Positions 1 to 8,891 of a DNA stretch of 34,409 nucleotides are shown piece after piece. Source of the stretch: an uncultured Lachnospiraceae bacterium (GTDB taxonomy: Bacteria > Bacillota > Clostridia > Lachnospirales > Lachnospiraceae); assembly GCA_947630125.1 (NCBI GenBank), contig CANRGO010000020.1, forward strand, positions 1 through 34,409, written 5' to 3'. The stretch's first letter is position 1. The number at the start of each line of letters is the position of its first letter. Under the pieces are notes generated by a model. That model ran no database searches, had not been told where the DNA came from, and worked only from the letters and a program-made list of their open reading frames with translations. Position numbers and translations under genes: made by a program.

Positions 1-2452
1 GGTGCTCCTGTGGTAATAAAGTCATAGTTCCCATAACTTTGAAAGGGCATAATTCTGTTGCAGGAAAACCTGTATACTGGCAGATATTTCCATAGTAGTG
101 AACATCACAAGTCGCTTCTGGAACAGTGCCTTCTTCAAAATATTCTGTAACGAGAGAACCATCACAGAGACCTGGAACAGGTAACTTACCAGACTGGGAA
201 CATACTGTTGCGGTTACAATACCAGCTGGAACGGTAAAACTTTCTTCTGGTAAATCTGTATGAATTTCCTGCATGATTTTTTTCCACAGTGTTTTCGCTA
301 GATTTTTTTCAGCAGTATTGGTCATGGAAATGTTATTGTCATAACCAGCCCAAGTAGTTGCTGTGTAATAAGGGGTAAAGCCTGCAAACCAAACGTCTTT
401 ATAATCAGAGGTTGTCCCTGTTTTCCCGGCAATAGCCATACCAGGGAAATTAACGGATGCTCCAGTTCCTTTTGACACAACATCCATCATGGCACTGGTT
501 AGTAAAAATGCAGTAGTTTCTTTTATAACCTGGGTTCCATTTGCCTGGGTATTGTCAATAATAACATTCCCATCATGATCTAAAATTTTAGTATATAATT
601 TTGGCTCCAGATAGGTACCATTATTTGCTATCGTTGCATATGCAGCATTTAGCTCCATGTTTGTGACGCCATCAGTAATTCCACCCAGCGAAAGGGACTG
701 GTTAATATCAGATAGGATTCTTCCATCAGGTAGCACTCGACTTTCCACTAAGGTTGTAAAACCAAAGTTCAGAAGGTAGTCAAAACCAAGCTGAGGAGTA
801 ATCTGTGTAAGAGTCTTAACGGCAACAATATTCAAAGAGTCCTGAATACCATAGCGAAGAGAACATAAACCACGATATTTTTCTCCATACCAGTTTGCCA
901 CAGGTCTACCATCATCATAAAAGAAGGGCGCGTCATTTTGAACGTTTGCAAGTGTTAAACCAGCAGCATCCAAAGCGGGAGCATAGGTAGATACAACTTT
1001 AAAGGTAGATCCAGGTGGCCTGGTGGTGTTGGCGGCTCTGTTTAAAGTCCTGCTTCCAGCTTTTGTTCCACGACCGCCTACCATCGCAACCACATAGCCA
1101 GTACTCTGGTCCTGTATCGTGATGGATACCTGTGGCTGCGGTGTAATATTTATACTCTCTGCAAAGACCGTATCACCTTCTAAAAGAAATGCTGCTTTAT
1201 ACGATTCAATATCTACATAAAGATCATCCTGATTGGAATAAATCAGGTTATATTTGCTGTTTGTTTCTTTGAAATAGTCTCTGAACATTTCGGTACTGTG
1301 ATTTTCCATGTCGCCATTTGCTTTTTCAATGGTTAAGGCATAATTTAAATACCATTTGGTATCCTCAGGAAAGTTTTCTTCATTGGTAAATGTGGTATCA
1401 CAAATTGCCTGGATAGAACTATCCTGCGCACTATAGATGGAAAGACCACCACTATAAAGAATGTTATAAGCCTGTGTTTCGTTATAGCCAAGTTTTGTCA
1501 TTAGATCTTCGTGAACCTGTTCTACAAGTGCATCCAGATAATAACTTTGCACTGCAGTAGATTCGACTTCTTTATTGACGGTCTGAATTTTGGCATACAC
1601 ATCATCTGAAACTGCTTCCTCATACTCATCTTTGGAAATATATCCCTGATCCAGCATATTTTTCAATACTTTTGCTCTACGCTCTGCATTATCTTCAGGG
1701 TGAGATATGGGATTATATTTGGAAGGATTTTGGGTGATGGAAGCAATAACAGCACATTCTGAAAGTGTTAAGTCACTACAGGATTTATTAAAATAGCGTT
1801 GTGACGCAGCCTGTACACCTAAGGTGTTTTGACCTAAATTAATACTATTCATATAGTATTCCAAAATCTGATCCTTACTTAAAGATTTTGATATCTCAAT
1901 AGCCAAATACTGTTCTTGAATTTTACGCTTTATTTTTTCTCCAAAATTTGATTCGCTGGTCCAGTCTGTAAAGACATTGTTTTTTAGAAGCTGCTGGGTT
2001 ATGGTGCTGGCTCCCTGCATAACATCAAATTTTGTTTGCACAGCGGTAAAAACTGCACGAATCAGACCACGAATATCGATACCATTGTGTTCGTAGAAAC
2101 GTTCATCTTCAATTGCAACAAATGCATGTGCTAAATTTTCAGGGATTTTATCCATGCTAACAAAAGTTCGATTACTGTCGGCAGCAACCAATTTGGTTAA
2201 TTGCTGTCCATCGTTGTCATAAACAGTTGTAGCATAACCTGTTGGCATAATGCTAAATACATCAGTCTCAGGAGTGGAACTTAAAATTCCTTTAAAGATA
2301 CCAATTCCAAAACTTAAGCCAATGACTGCTATAGCAAGCAGACAAATGAGAATTGCTTTTAATAAAGTTACGGAAAACATCTTTGTGATTTTTGTGGTTT
2401 TTGAATTCATGGATTGTTGTTTATCTATAATTCCTTTTTTACTATAATTCAC
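1..2452 (-). CDS. Class A penicillin-binding protein (PBP1A-like), 3' end beyond window
   Basis: Bifunctional peptidoglycan synthase: an N-terminal GT51 glycosyltransferase polymerises lipid II and a C-terminal transpeptidase cross-links stem peptides outside the membrane. Translating the minus strand gives about 817 codons that stay open to the window edge. A basic cytoplasmic N-terminus is followed by one membrane segment (about residues 28-52). The GT51 motif EDERFYEHNGID lies at about 115-126 (Glu115 the expected catalytic residue), followed by QGASTITQQLLKN. Transpeptidase motifs are STFK (Ser about 482, in RPPGSTFK), SLN (about 539) and KTG (about 677, in AGKTGTTSDYKD). The start is GTG at 2452, chosen because AAGGAGG lies 9 bases upstream; a later ATG at about residue 15 has no such site. 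The C-terminal end is missing. It is transcribed divergently from the yigZ-like gene. The family is certain; whether it is this organism's PBP1 or another class A paralogue cannot be told. Confidence 0.95.
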   Translation of the reverse strand, partial: MNYSKKGIIDKQQSMNSKTTKITKMFSVTLLKAILICLLAIAVIGLSFGIGIFKGILSSTPETDVFSIMPTGYATTVYDNDGQQLTKLVAADSNRTFVSMDKIPENLAHAFVAIEDERFYEHNGIDIRGLIRAVFTAVQTKFDVMQGASTITQQLLKNNVFTDWTSESNFGEKIKRKIQEQYLAIEISKSLSKDQILEYYMNSINLGQNTLGVQAASQRYFNKSCSDLTLSECAVIASITQNPSKYNPISHPEDNAERRAKVLKNMLDQGYISKDEYEEAVSDDVYAKIQTVNKEVESTAVQSYYLDALVEQVHEDLMTKLGYNETQAYNILYSGGLSIYSAQDSSIQAICDTTFTNEENFPEDTKWYLNYALTIEKANGDMENHSTEMFRDYFKETNSKYNLIYSNQDDLYVDIESYKAAFLLEGDTVFAESINITPQPQVSITIQDQSTGYVVAMVGGRGTKAGSRTLNRAANTTRPPGSTFKVVSTYAPALDAAGLTLANVQNDAPFFYDDGRPVANWYGEKYRGLCSLRYGIQDSLNIVAVKTLTQITPQLGFDYLLNFGFTTLVESRVLPDGRILSDINQSLSLGGITDGVTNMELNAAYATIANNGTYLEPKLYTKILDHDGNVIIDNTQANGTQVIKETTAFLLTSAMMDVVSKGTGASVNFPGMAIAGKTGTTSDYKDVWFAGFTPYYTATTWAGYDNNISMTNTAEKNLAKTLWKKIMQEIHTDLPEESFTVPAGIVTATVCSQSGKLPVPGLCDGSLVTEYFEEGTVPEATCDVHYYGNICQYTGFPATELCPFKVMGTMTLLPQEH

Positions 2453-2495
2453 TTGATAAAGCCTCCTTAGTAATACGCATATCTGTACGCACTAC

Positions 2496-2524
2496 ATTAT
2501 ACCAAAGAAAAATCATGAAAGAAA
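2496..2524 (-). promoter_or_regulatory. Putative promoter of the class A PBP gene
   Basis: On the minus strand a perfect -10 TATAAT (2501 to 2496) lies 17 bases from a poor -35, TTTCTT (2524 to 2519). The start codon is about 45 bases downstream of the -10. The weak -35 limits confidence. Confidence 0.45.
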
Positions 2525-2558
2525 GGATTTTATTTTATCTTAAGAAATCCTATGGAAA

Positions 2559-2587
2559 TTCACAAACTCCACGGTTTATGATAGGAT
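2559..2587 (+). promoter_or_regulatory. Putative sigma-A promoter of the yigZ-like gene
   Basis: TTCACA, a 17-base spacer, then TAGGAT, ending 28 bases before the ATG at 2616. It sits back to back with the PBP promoter. Confidence 0.5.
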
Positions 2588-2615
2588 AAGTTATTGGAAA
2601 TAAAGGAGTATAAAA

Positions 2616-3263
2616 ATGGAAGAAATTTTGGAATATAAAGAAATTCAAACAGAAATAATGGCAGAAGTGATTGAGAAGAAGTCGAGATTTATAGCAACTG
2701 CAAAACCTGTTTATTCTGAAGAGGAAGCATTGCTCTATATAAATGAAACAAAAAAGAAGTATTGGGATGCAAGACATCATTGCAGTGCCTTTGTCATTGG
2801 AAAAGATGGTAGATTAGTGAGAGCAAACGATGATGGAGAACCAGCTCAGACAGCAGGAAAACCGATGCTTGATATCTTGGTGCAGGAGGAACTTAAAAAT
2901 ATCTGCGTAGTAGTTACCAGGTATTTTGGGGGAACTCTCTTAGGGACAGGAGGTTTAGTTAGAGCATATCAGGCTGCAGTGAAAGAAATGATCAAGCAGG
3001 CGATGGTAGTCCGTTATCGGTATGGATGTGTTTATCAGGTGCTTCTTGATTATCATGAGTATGGAAAACTTCAGTACTTTTGTAATCAAAACCACTATAC
3101 AATAGAGGGTGCAGAATTTTCAAATAATGTCCTTGTTTTGGTATCTATTCCTTATGAAAAATCGGAATTGTTCTTACAGGAACTTACCCAGTTAAGCAGT
3201 GGAAAGGCGGAAATTAAATTGATGAAACAATGCTATTACATTGACAAAGAGTGGAAGGAATAG
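2616..3263 (+). CDS. YigZ / IMPACT family protein
   Basis: A 215-residue protein of the YigZ/IMPACT (UPF0029) family, whose bacterial members have an N-terminal domain related to ribosomal protein S5/EF-G domain IV folds and a C-terminal ferredoxin-like domain. The biochemical role in bacteria is not settled. Recognisable N-domain motifs are KKSRFIA (about 21-27), DARHHCSAFVIG (about 51-62), NDDGEPAQTAGKPML (about 71-85) and VVVTRYFGGTLLGTGGLVRAY (about 98-118). The C-terminal half (DYHEYGKLQYF onward) matches the second domain. Length is normal. An AAAGGAG lies just upstream of the ATG. It is followed by a 97-base gap holding a possible weak terminator before the PHP gene. Confidence 0.9.
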   Translation: MEEILEYKEIQTEIMAEVIEKKSRFIATAKPVYSEEEALLYINETKKKYWDARHHCSAFVIGKDGRLVRANDDGEPAQTAGKPMLDILVQEELKNICVVVTRYFGGTLLGTGGLVRAYQAAVKEMIKQAMVVRYRYGCVYQVLLDYHEYGKLQYFCNQNHYTIEGAEFSNNVLVLVSIPYEKSELFLQELTQLSSGKAEIKLMKQCYYIDKEWKE

Positions 3264-3302
3264 TAAACTAAAGAGGCATTTTAGAGAAAAATCAAGTACG
3301 AT

Positions 3303-3333
3303 AAAGGTGGCCAAGCAGTTGGCTGCCTTTTCT
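3303..3333 (+). terminator. Possible weak intrinsic terminator after the yigZ-like gene
   Basis: AAAGG-TG-GCCAA pairs with TTGGC-TG-CCTTT around a GCAG loop: two 5 bp stems separated by a 2x2 internal loop. The following T tract is short, so read-through into the PHP gene is plausible. Confidence 0.35.
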
Positions 3334-3360
3334 ATGGCAAACCCAAAGGAGGCATATGTT

Positions 3361-4110
3361 ATGGGGATTTACTACGAAAATAATAACTATCCTTATTTAT
3401 ATGAAACTCACTTACATACCAATCAAGCCAGTGCCTGTGCCAACCACAGCGGATCTGAAATGGCCTTGGCATTACATCAGGCAGGATATAGTGGAATGTA
3501 TGTAACGGATCATTTTTATTACGGGAACAGCTCGATTTCCAAGCAATTATCCTGGACTGATTGGGTGGAAGCTTTTACAAAGGGATATGAAGACGCAAAA
3601 AAGACTGGTGACAAACTTGGACTTCAGGTTTTTCTGGGTTGGGAATCCTGTTATCAGGGAACAGAATTTTTAATTTATGGTTTAAATAAGGAATGGCTTT
3701 TAAAACATCCTGAAATTAAGGATGCTACGATTCAGGAACAGTTTACATTAGTAGATCAAGCCGGTGGAATTGTAATTCATGCTCATCCATTTCGAAAAGA
3801 GTGGTATATTCCAGATATTCGTTTGTATCCAGAATATGTGCATGGAGTTGAAGTAATCAATGCCACACATTCCAATCGAAATAGTATGTCTCATAATATT
3901 CCAGAGTTTGATACTCAGGCTAAAACCTATGCCATGGAGCATAACTTAGCGATGACGGGAGGAAGCGACATACATTCTACATTACTTTTCGGTGGCGGGG
4001 TTGCATTTCGCGAGAAGTTGTTAACAGAAAAGGATTATTGCAGCGCAATAAAACAAAAAAAAGAGTATCAAATCTTCAATGGAAATGAAGATTATTATAA
4101 AACGGTATAA
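3361..4110 (+). CDS. PHP-domain metal-dependent phosphoesterase
   Basis: A 249-residue protein of the PHP (polymerase and histidinol phosphatase) superfamily, probably a stand-alone phosphoesterase with a multinuclear metal site. Visible metal-ligand motifs are ETHLHTNQAS near residue 15 (HxH), a TDHFYYG loop near 50, GWESCYQGTEFLIYG near 100, HAHPFR near 140 and GGSDIHS near 202. The open frame extends upstream to a TTG at 3241 overlapping the previous gene. I chose ATG 3361 because AAAGGAGG sits 8 bases before it and the PHP domain begins just inside; upstream codons look non-conserved. It is followed by the FAD oxidoreductase after 26 bases, so the two are probably cotranscribed. The substrate cannot be inferred. 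Confidence 0.85.
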   Translation: MGIYYENNNYPYLYETHLHTNQASACANHSGSEMALALHQAGYSGMYVTDHFYYGNSSISKQLSWTDWVEAFTKGYEDAKKTGDKLGLQVFLGWESCYQGTEFLIYGLNKEWLLKHPEIKDATIQEQFTLVDQAGGIVIHAHPFRKEWYIPDIRLYPEYVHGVEVINATHSNRNSMSHNIPEFDTQAKTYAMEHNLAMTGGSDIHSTLLFGGGVAFREKLLTEKDYCSAIKQKKEYQIFNGNEDYYKTV

Positions 4111-4136
4111 GGGAAAGGCAAGGTTTAAGAAAGAAT

Positions 4137-5540
4137 ATGAAAGAAAATTATGACGTAATTATCATTGGGGCAGGTCCAGGGGGAATTTTTTGTGCCTATG
4201 AATTATTGGAAAAAAATAAGGATTTAAAGGTTTTGATGATTGAAAAGGGAAGATCCATTGAAAAGCGAAATTGCCCTAAACGAATAACAAAAACCTGTGT
4301 AGGCTGTAAACCATGTTCTATTACCACAGGTTTTGCAGGAGCGGGTGCTTTTAGTGATGGTAAGTTGTCCCTATCTCCAGACGTTGGGGGCAATTTGCCA
4401 GCAATACTTGGATATGAAGAGACGGATAAACTGATTCACGAATCAGATGCCATATATCTTAAATTTGGCGCAGATACTAAAGTTTATGGAGTAGGAAAAG
4501 AAAAAGAAATCAGAGAAATTCGAAGAGCTGCAATCAATGCAAACTTAAAGTTAGTGGAATGTCCAATCAGACACCTTGGAACAGAAGAAGGTTATAAAAT
4601 ATATGGGAAATTACAAGCACATCTGGAACAAATAGGTGTGACCATACTTTTTAATACCATGGTAACTGAAATTTTGATGGAAGAGAACAAGGTGGTAGGA
4701 GTCGTTACAAATCAGGGTGATCATTTTTATAGTAAGGATATTGTATCTGCTGTTGGCCGAGAGGGTGCCGATTGGTTTAAGGATAAATGTCAGGAAATGG
4801 GTATTGAAACAACCCCTGGAACAGTTGATGTTGGGGTTCGTGTGGAAGTACGTGACGAGGTTATGCAATTTTTAAATGAAAATCTTTATGAAGCAAAACT
4901 GATTTATCATACTCCAACCTTTGATGATAAAGTGCGTACATTTTGTACCAATCCTTCAGGAGAAGTGGCAACGGAATATTATGAAGGAGGTCTTGCTGTA
5001 GTAAATGGACATGCGTATAAGTCAAAAGAATATAAAACAGATAATACTAATTTTGCGATTTTAGTTTCGAAAAATTTTACCAAACCATTTAAAACACCTA
5101 TTGAATATGGAAAGCAGATTGCGCAGTTATCCAACATGCTTTGTGGTGGGAAAATACTGGTTCAAACCTTTGGAGACTTTCGTAGAGGAAGAAGAACAAC
5201 AGATGAGCGTTTATGTAGAAACAACCTGATTCCAACCTTGAAAGATGCTGTGCCTGGTGATTTGTCACTTGTATTTCCACATCGTATTATGGTAGATATC
5301 GAAGTGATGATTGTTGCACTTGATAAGGTATCACCAGGTGTTGCTGGTGATGAAACACTTCTTTATGGTGTTGAAGTAAAGTTTTATTCCAATAAGGTGG
5401 TTGTTAATAAAGATTTTGAAACCAGCATTGAAGGACTGTATGCCATCGGGGATGGAGCAGGAGTAACCCGTGGACTACAACAGGCCTCCGCAAACGGTCT
5501 ATCTGTAGCAAGAAGTATATTAAAAAAACTTGGAAATTAG
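4137..5540 (+). CDS. FAD-dependent oxidoreductase (COG2509-type)
   Basis: A 467-residue flavoprotein resembling the uncharacterised FAD-dependent dehydrogenases of COG2509. The N-terminal dinucleotide-binding motif is GAGPGGIFCAYELL (about 12-25), followed by a basic segment with clustered cysteines (CPKRITKTCVGCKPC, about 46-60) and the family-typical GAGAFSDGKLSLSP (about 68-81). The C-terminal FAD motif is GLYAIGDGAGVTRGLQQASA (about 432-451). The four cysteines could bind a metal or Fe-S cluster, but I cannot show this. The physiological electron acceptor and substrate are unknown for the family. It lies 26 bases after the PHP gene and 48 before the lipoprotein foldase. Confidence 0.85.
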   Translation: MKENYDVIIIGAGPGGIFCAYELLEKNKDLKVLMIEKGRSIEKRNCPKRITKTCVGCKPCSITTGFAGAGAFSDGKLSLSPDVGGNLPAILGYEETDKLIHESDAIYLKFGADTKVYGVGKEKEIREIRRAAINANLKLVECPIRHLGTEEGYKIYGKLQAHLEQIGVTILFNTMVTEILMEENKVVGVVTNQGDHFYSKDIVSAVGREGADWFKDKCQEMGIETTPGTVDVGVRVEVRDEVMQFLNENLYEAKLIYHTPTFDDKVRTFCTNPSGEVATEYYEGGLAVVNGHAYKSKEYKTDNTNFAILVSKNFTKPFKTPIEYGKQIAQLSNMLCGGKILVQTFGDFRRGRRTTDERLCRNNLIPTLKDAVPGDLSLVFPHRIMVDIEVMIVALDKVSPGVAGDETLLYGVEVKFYSNKVVVNKDFETSIEGLYAIGDGAGVTRGLQQASANGLSVARSILKKLGN

Positions 5541-5588
5541 GATAGATAGTAGAAGCCTGGAATGTACTAGAAAGGTATGGTTATTGAT

Positions 5589-6656
5589 ATGAAGAACAGA
5601 TTTGTTTTTTTAACGGTTTGTTGCCTGATCTTCTTAGGAATATCAGCCTGCGGGGGAATTAATGAAAATACGGAAGTTGTTTTAACAACTGGATTTCAAA
5701 AAGATGAAGTATTTCGGATTGAGTCTGCGTCTGCCATGTTAAATGAGGTTATGGTTTATTTAACCAACACACAAAATCAATATGAGACCGTGTATGGAGA
5801 CAATATCTGGGATAAAGAATTTCCAGAAGGCTCCTTGAAAAATCGAGTAAAAGAAACTGTTTTAGCTAAAATTGCACAAATCAAAACAATGACACTACTT
5901 GCAGGTAATTATGGAATTGCATTATCCGAAGAGGAAGAGCTAATTGTACAAGCGGCAGCAAAGGAGTATTATAAGTCCTTAAATCAGACAGAAATCGAAA
6001 CGATGCAGGTGACAGAAGAACTGATTGCACAGTTATACAGAGAGTACGCTTTGGCTGATAAAGTGTATCAGTACATTATAAAGGATGTAAATCCGGAAAT
6101 TAGTGATGACGAGGCAAGAAGTATCATTGTTTCACCGATTTTTCTAGGAACTTATAGTTTGGATCAGGAAGGAAATAAAATTCCTTTTGAAGAAAATGAA
6201 AAAAATGAAGTATATAGTACGGCGGTTACTTTAAAAAAACAGCTGGATGAAGGGGAAGCTTTTTCTACCTATATGCAATTGTACAGTGAAGACAGTGTGA
6301 GAAGTCTAACAATTGGAAAATTCTCTGCCGATAATGGACAAGTAGAACAAGAAGTGGTTGATGCTGCATTTCTATTAGGAAATGGAGAAATTAGTGATGT
6401 AATTGAAACTTCCAATGGCTTTTATATCTTGCAATGCGTGAGCACCTTTGATTTAGAGGAAACCAATCGAAATAAAATTGTTATTTTAGAACAACGAAAA
6501 AAGGAAGCTTTTAGCCAAGAATATGATACCTTTGTGGCATCCATTAAGAAAAATCTCAATGAAAAGCTTTGGGAAGAATTGAATTTTATTCACGATGAAC
6601 AGGTTACAACGGCCTCATTTTTTGATGTGTTTGATCGATATTTTATTGTAGAGTAA
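5589..6656 (+). CDS. Parvulin-type peptidyl-prolyl isomerase lipoprotein (PrsA/SurA-like)
   Basis: A predicted extracytoplasmic lipoprotein of about 355 residues. The signal peptide MKNRFVFLTVCCLIFLGISA ends in a lipobox-like GISAC, so the Cys at about 21 should be lipidated. An N-terminal SurA_N/PrsA-like helical region is followed by a rotamase domain at about 160-290 (IIVSPIFLG, then AFSTYMQLYSEDS and GNGEISDVIETSNGFYILQ). Such proteins help fold secreted proteins at the membrane face. The parvulin domain is divergent, so isomerase activity is uncertain. The start is ambiguous: ATG 5577 lies only 1 base after AGAAAGG, while ATG 5589 lies 13 bases after it. I take 5589 because the signal peptide begins there. 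Confidence 0.8.
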   Translation: MKNRFVFLTVCCLIFLGISACGGINENTEVVLTTGFQKDEVFRIESASAMLNEVMVYLTNTQNQYETVYGDNIWDKEFPEGSLKNRVKETVLAKIAQIKTMTLLAGNYGIALSEEEELIVQAAAKEYYKSLNQTEIETMQVTEELIAQLYREYALADKVYQYIIKDVNPEISDDEARSIIVSPIFLGTYSLDQEGNKIPFEENEKNEVYSTAVTLKKQLDEGEAFSTYMQLYSEDSVRSLTIGKFSADNGQVEQEVVDAAFLLGNGEISDVIETSNGFYILQCVSTFDLEETNRNKIVILEQRKKEAFSQEYDTFVASIKKNLNEKLWEELNFIHDEQVTTASFFDVFDRYFIVE

Positions 6657-6716
6657 GATTTTAGGAAAAATTTATAATTTAGAAAACCTTGATTTTACTG
6701 AGGTTTTGGTATGTTA

Positions 6717-6743
6717 TTAGCACTCATTAACAATGAGTGCTAA
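6717..6743 (+). promoter_or_regulatory. CIRCE operator (HrcA binding site)
   Basis: TTAGCACTC, 9 bases, GAGTGCTAA: an exact match to the CIRCE inverted repeat bound by the heat-shock repressor HrcA. It lies immediately upstream of the htpG promoter. Confidence 0.95.
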
Positions 6744-6750
6744 TTTTGTC

Positions 6751-6779
6751 TTGACTTTTTATTTTTACAATATTAAACT
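6751..6779 (+). promoter_or_regulatory. Putative sigma-A promoter of htpG
   Basis: TTGACT, a 17-base spacer, then TAAACT, starting 7 bases after the CIRCE repeat. HrcA bound at CIRCE would overlap the polymerase footprint. The -10 is imperfect; TATTAA at 6771 is an alternative with a 14-base spacer. Confidence 0.55.
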
Positions 6780-6819
6780 TGTATTTGTGAATAAACAAAA
6801 AGAGAGGAATGAGAACATT

Positions 6820-8787
6820 ATGGCACAAAAACATGGTAGTTTATCAATCAACAGCGATAATATTTTCCCGATTATAAAGAAATGGCTGTATTCGGATCAT
6901 GACATTTTTTACAGAGAATTGATTTCAAATGGATGTGATGCAATCACAAAATTAAAGAAACTGGATATGATGGGAGAATATGCCCTTCCAGATGAATATA
7001 AGGCAAGCATTAAGGTGGTTGTGGATCCAGAAGCTAAGACGATTCAATTTACAGACAATGGACTTGGAATGGATGCAGAAGAAGTAGAAGAATACATTAA
7101 TCAAATTGCTTTTTCTGGTGCCACCGATTTTATTGAAAAGTATAAAGATAAAACCAATGATGATCAGATTATAGGACATTTTGGTTTAGGTTTTTATTCT
7201 GCATTCATGGTTGCTGATCAGGTACATATTGACACCTTATCCTATAAAGCAGGAGCAAAACCTGTACACTGGGAATGCGATGGTGGAACAGAATATGATA
7301 TGGAAGAGGGAACGAAAGCAGAAGTTGGTACAACCATAACACTTTTTCTGAATGATGATAATCTTCGTTTCTGTAACGAATATGAGGCAAAAGAAGTTAT
7401 TAAAAAATATTGCTCCTTCATGCCGGTTGAAATATTTTTTAACAAAGCAAATGCAAAAAAAGAAGATGGAACCGAAATTGAAGCAGAAGTTTTAAATGAT
7501 ACAAACCCACTTTGGACAAAACATCCAAATGAATGTACCAAAGAGGATTATATCGCTTTTTATAGAAAAGTTTTTAAAGATTATAAAGAACCTTTATTCT
7601 GGATTCATTTAAACATGGATTATCCATTCAACCTAAAAGGGATTTTATATTTTCCAAAGATTAACAGCGAATATGAATCCATGGAAGGAACCATTAAATT
7701 ATATAACAATCAGGTATTTATCGCGGATAACATCAAAGAAGTAATACCAGAATTTTTATTGCTATTAAAGGGTGTTATTGATTGTCCAGATTTACCGTTG
7801 AACGTTTCCAGAAGTGCTCTTCAAAATGACGGTTTTGTTAAAAAGATTTCAGATTATATCTCAAAAAAAGTGGCAGATAAATTATCTGGAATGTGCAAAA
7901 CAGAAAAAGACGAGTATGAAAAATACTGGACAGATATCAGCCCATTTATTAAATATGGCTGTTTAAAAGATGATAAGTTCTGTGAAAAAATGACAGACTA
8001 TATTTTATTTAAAAACCTGGATGGAAAATTCTTAACCTTACCTGAATGTCTGGAAGTGAAAAAAGTAGATGTTGAAGAAACAGCTGTGGATGAAGATGGT
8101 AATCAGGTTGATGCTGAAATTGTTACGGATGAAGAAGAAGCAAACGAAGCAGATGAAAAACAGGAAAAAACCATTTACTATGTAACAGATGAAGAGCAGC
8201 AGGGTCAGTATATTCAAATGTTTAGGTCTGCTAAAATGGATGCTGTAATTTTGAAAGATACCATTGACCAACCTTTTATTTCTCAATTAGAATCAAAAAA
8301 TGATAAAGTTCGCTTTATGAGAATTGATGCTGATTTGACAGAAGCTTTAAAAGCGAAAACTTCTAAAAAAGCAATGGAAGAACTGGAAGAAACTGCAAAA
8401 GGATTAACAGAAGTTTTCAAAAAAGCTTTAAAGAAAAAAGAACTTGCTGTAAAACTTGAAAAATTGAAAAACAAGAAAATTTCCTCTGTTATTACTATAT
8501 CAGAAGAAAGCAGAAGAATGCAGGATATGATGAAAATGTATGCGATGCCTGGTATGGATCCATCCATGTTTGGAGGAAAAGGTGGAGAAACGCTTACCTT
8601 AAATGCAAATCATCCGCTGGTTCAGTTTGTGATGGAACATGAAAAAGATGAGGATACAACCAAAACAAATCTGATATGCGAGCAGTTGTACGATTTGGCG
8701 GCATTGCAGAATAAGGCCTTTACTGCTGATGAATTGGCACGATTTGTACAAAGAAGTAATGAAATTATGTTATTATTAACCAAATAA
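6820..8787 (+). CDS. htpG: Molecular chaperone HtpG (bacterial Hsp90)
   Basis: ATP-dependent dimeric cytosolic chaperone of 655 residues. The N-terminal GHKL ATPase carries ELISNGCDA (with the Mg/ATP-binding Asn), DNGLGMDAEEV and IGHFGLGFYSAFMVAD. The middle domain shows FNLKGILYFPK, LYNNQVFI and the family signature LPLNVSRSALQND. The C-terminal region ends in a dimerisation domain. An acidic Glu/Asp-rich stretch (about residues 420-450) interrupts the late middle region. The frame extends upstream to an ATG at 6733, but that lies inside the CIRCE repeat and upstream of the promoter. ATG 6820 has AGAGAGG about 10 bases before it and begins the typical MAQKHGSLSINSDNIF. It follows an extracytoplasmic foldase and has its own terminator. 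Confidence 0.97.
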   Translation: MAQKHGSLSINSDNIFPIIKKWLYSDHDIFYRELISNGCDAITKLKKLDMMGEYALPDEYKASIKVVVDPEAKTIQFTDNGLGMDAEEVEEYINQIAFSGATDFIEKYKDKTNDDQIIGHFGLGFYSAFMVADQVHIDTLSYKAGAKPVHWECDGGTEYDMEEGTKAEVGTTITLFLNDDNLRFCNEYEAKEVIKKYCSFMPVEIFFNKANAKKEDGTEIEAEVLNDTNPLWTKHPNECTKEDYIAFYRKVFKDYKEPLFWIHLNMDYPFNLKGILYFPKINSEYESMEGTIKLYNNQVFIADNIKEVIPEFLLLLKGVIDCPDLPLNVSRSALQNDGFVKKISDYISKKVADKLSGMCKTEKDEYEKYWTDISPFIKYGCLKDDKFCEKMTDYILFKNLDGKFLTLPECLEVKKVDVEETAVDEDGNQVDAEIVTDEEEANEADEKQEKTIYYVTDEEQQGQYIQMFRSAKMDAVILKDTIDQPFISQLESKNDKVRFMRIDADLTEALKAKTSKKAMEELEETAKGLTEVFKKALKKKELAVKLEKLKNKKISSVITISEESRRMQDMMKMYAMPGMDPSMFGGKGGETLTLNANHPLVQFVMEHEKDEDTTKTNLICEQLYDLAALQNKAFTADELARFVQRSNEIMLLLTK

Positions 8788-8794
8788 GTGAGAA

Positions 8795-8838
8795 AAAGAG
8801 CAGCAACTTACAAAGTGTTGCTCTTTTTTGTTGTTTTT
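8795..8838 (+). terminator. Intrinsic terminator of htpG
   Basis: AAGAGC(ag)CAAC... pairs imperfectly with GTTGCTCTT, followed by a long T tract (TTTTTTGTTGTTTTTTT). It lies 8 bases after the htpG stop. Confidence 0.75.
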
Positions 8839-8891
8839 TTCTTGAAAACTAGGTAGAATAAAAAAAACACTGGAAATATGTGAGGTAATAA

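Noticed and set aside
3241-3360. PHP protein starting at TTG 3241 and overlapping the yigZ-like gene
   Set aside because: There is no ribosome binding site for it, a possible terminator lies inside the extension, and AAAGGAGG sits at ideal distance from ATG 3361.
6733-6819. N-terminal extension of htpG from ATG 6733
   Set aside because: It begins inside the CIRCE repeat and upstream of the promoter, and lacks a ribosome binding site; ATG 6820 begins the conserved protein.
7242-8567. Several 60-100 codon frames on the minus strand inside htpG
   Set aside because: They are antisense shadows of the AT-rich htpG reading frame (Phe/Ile/Ser-rich, no ribosome binding sites).
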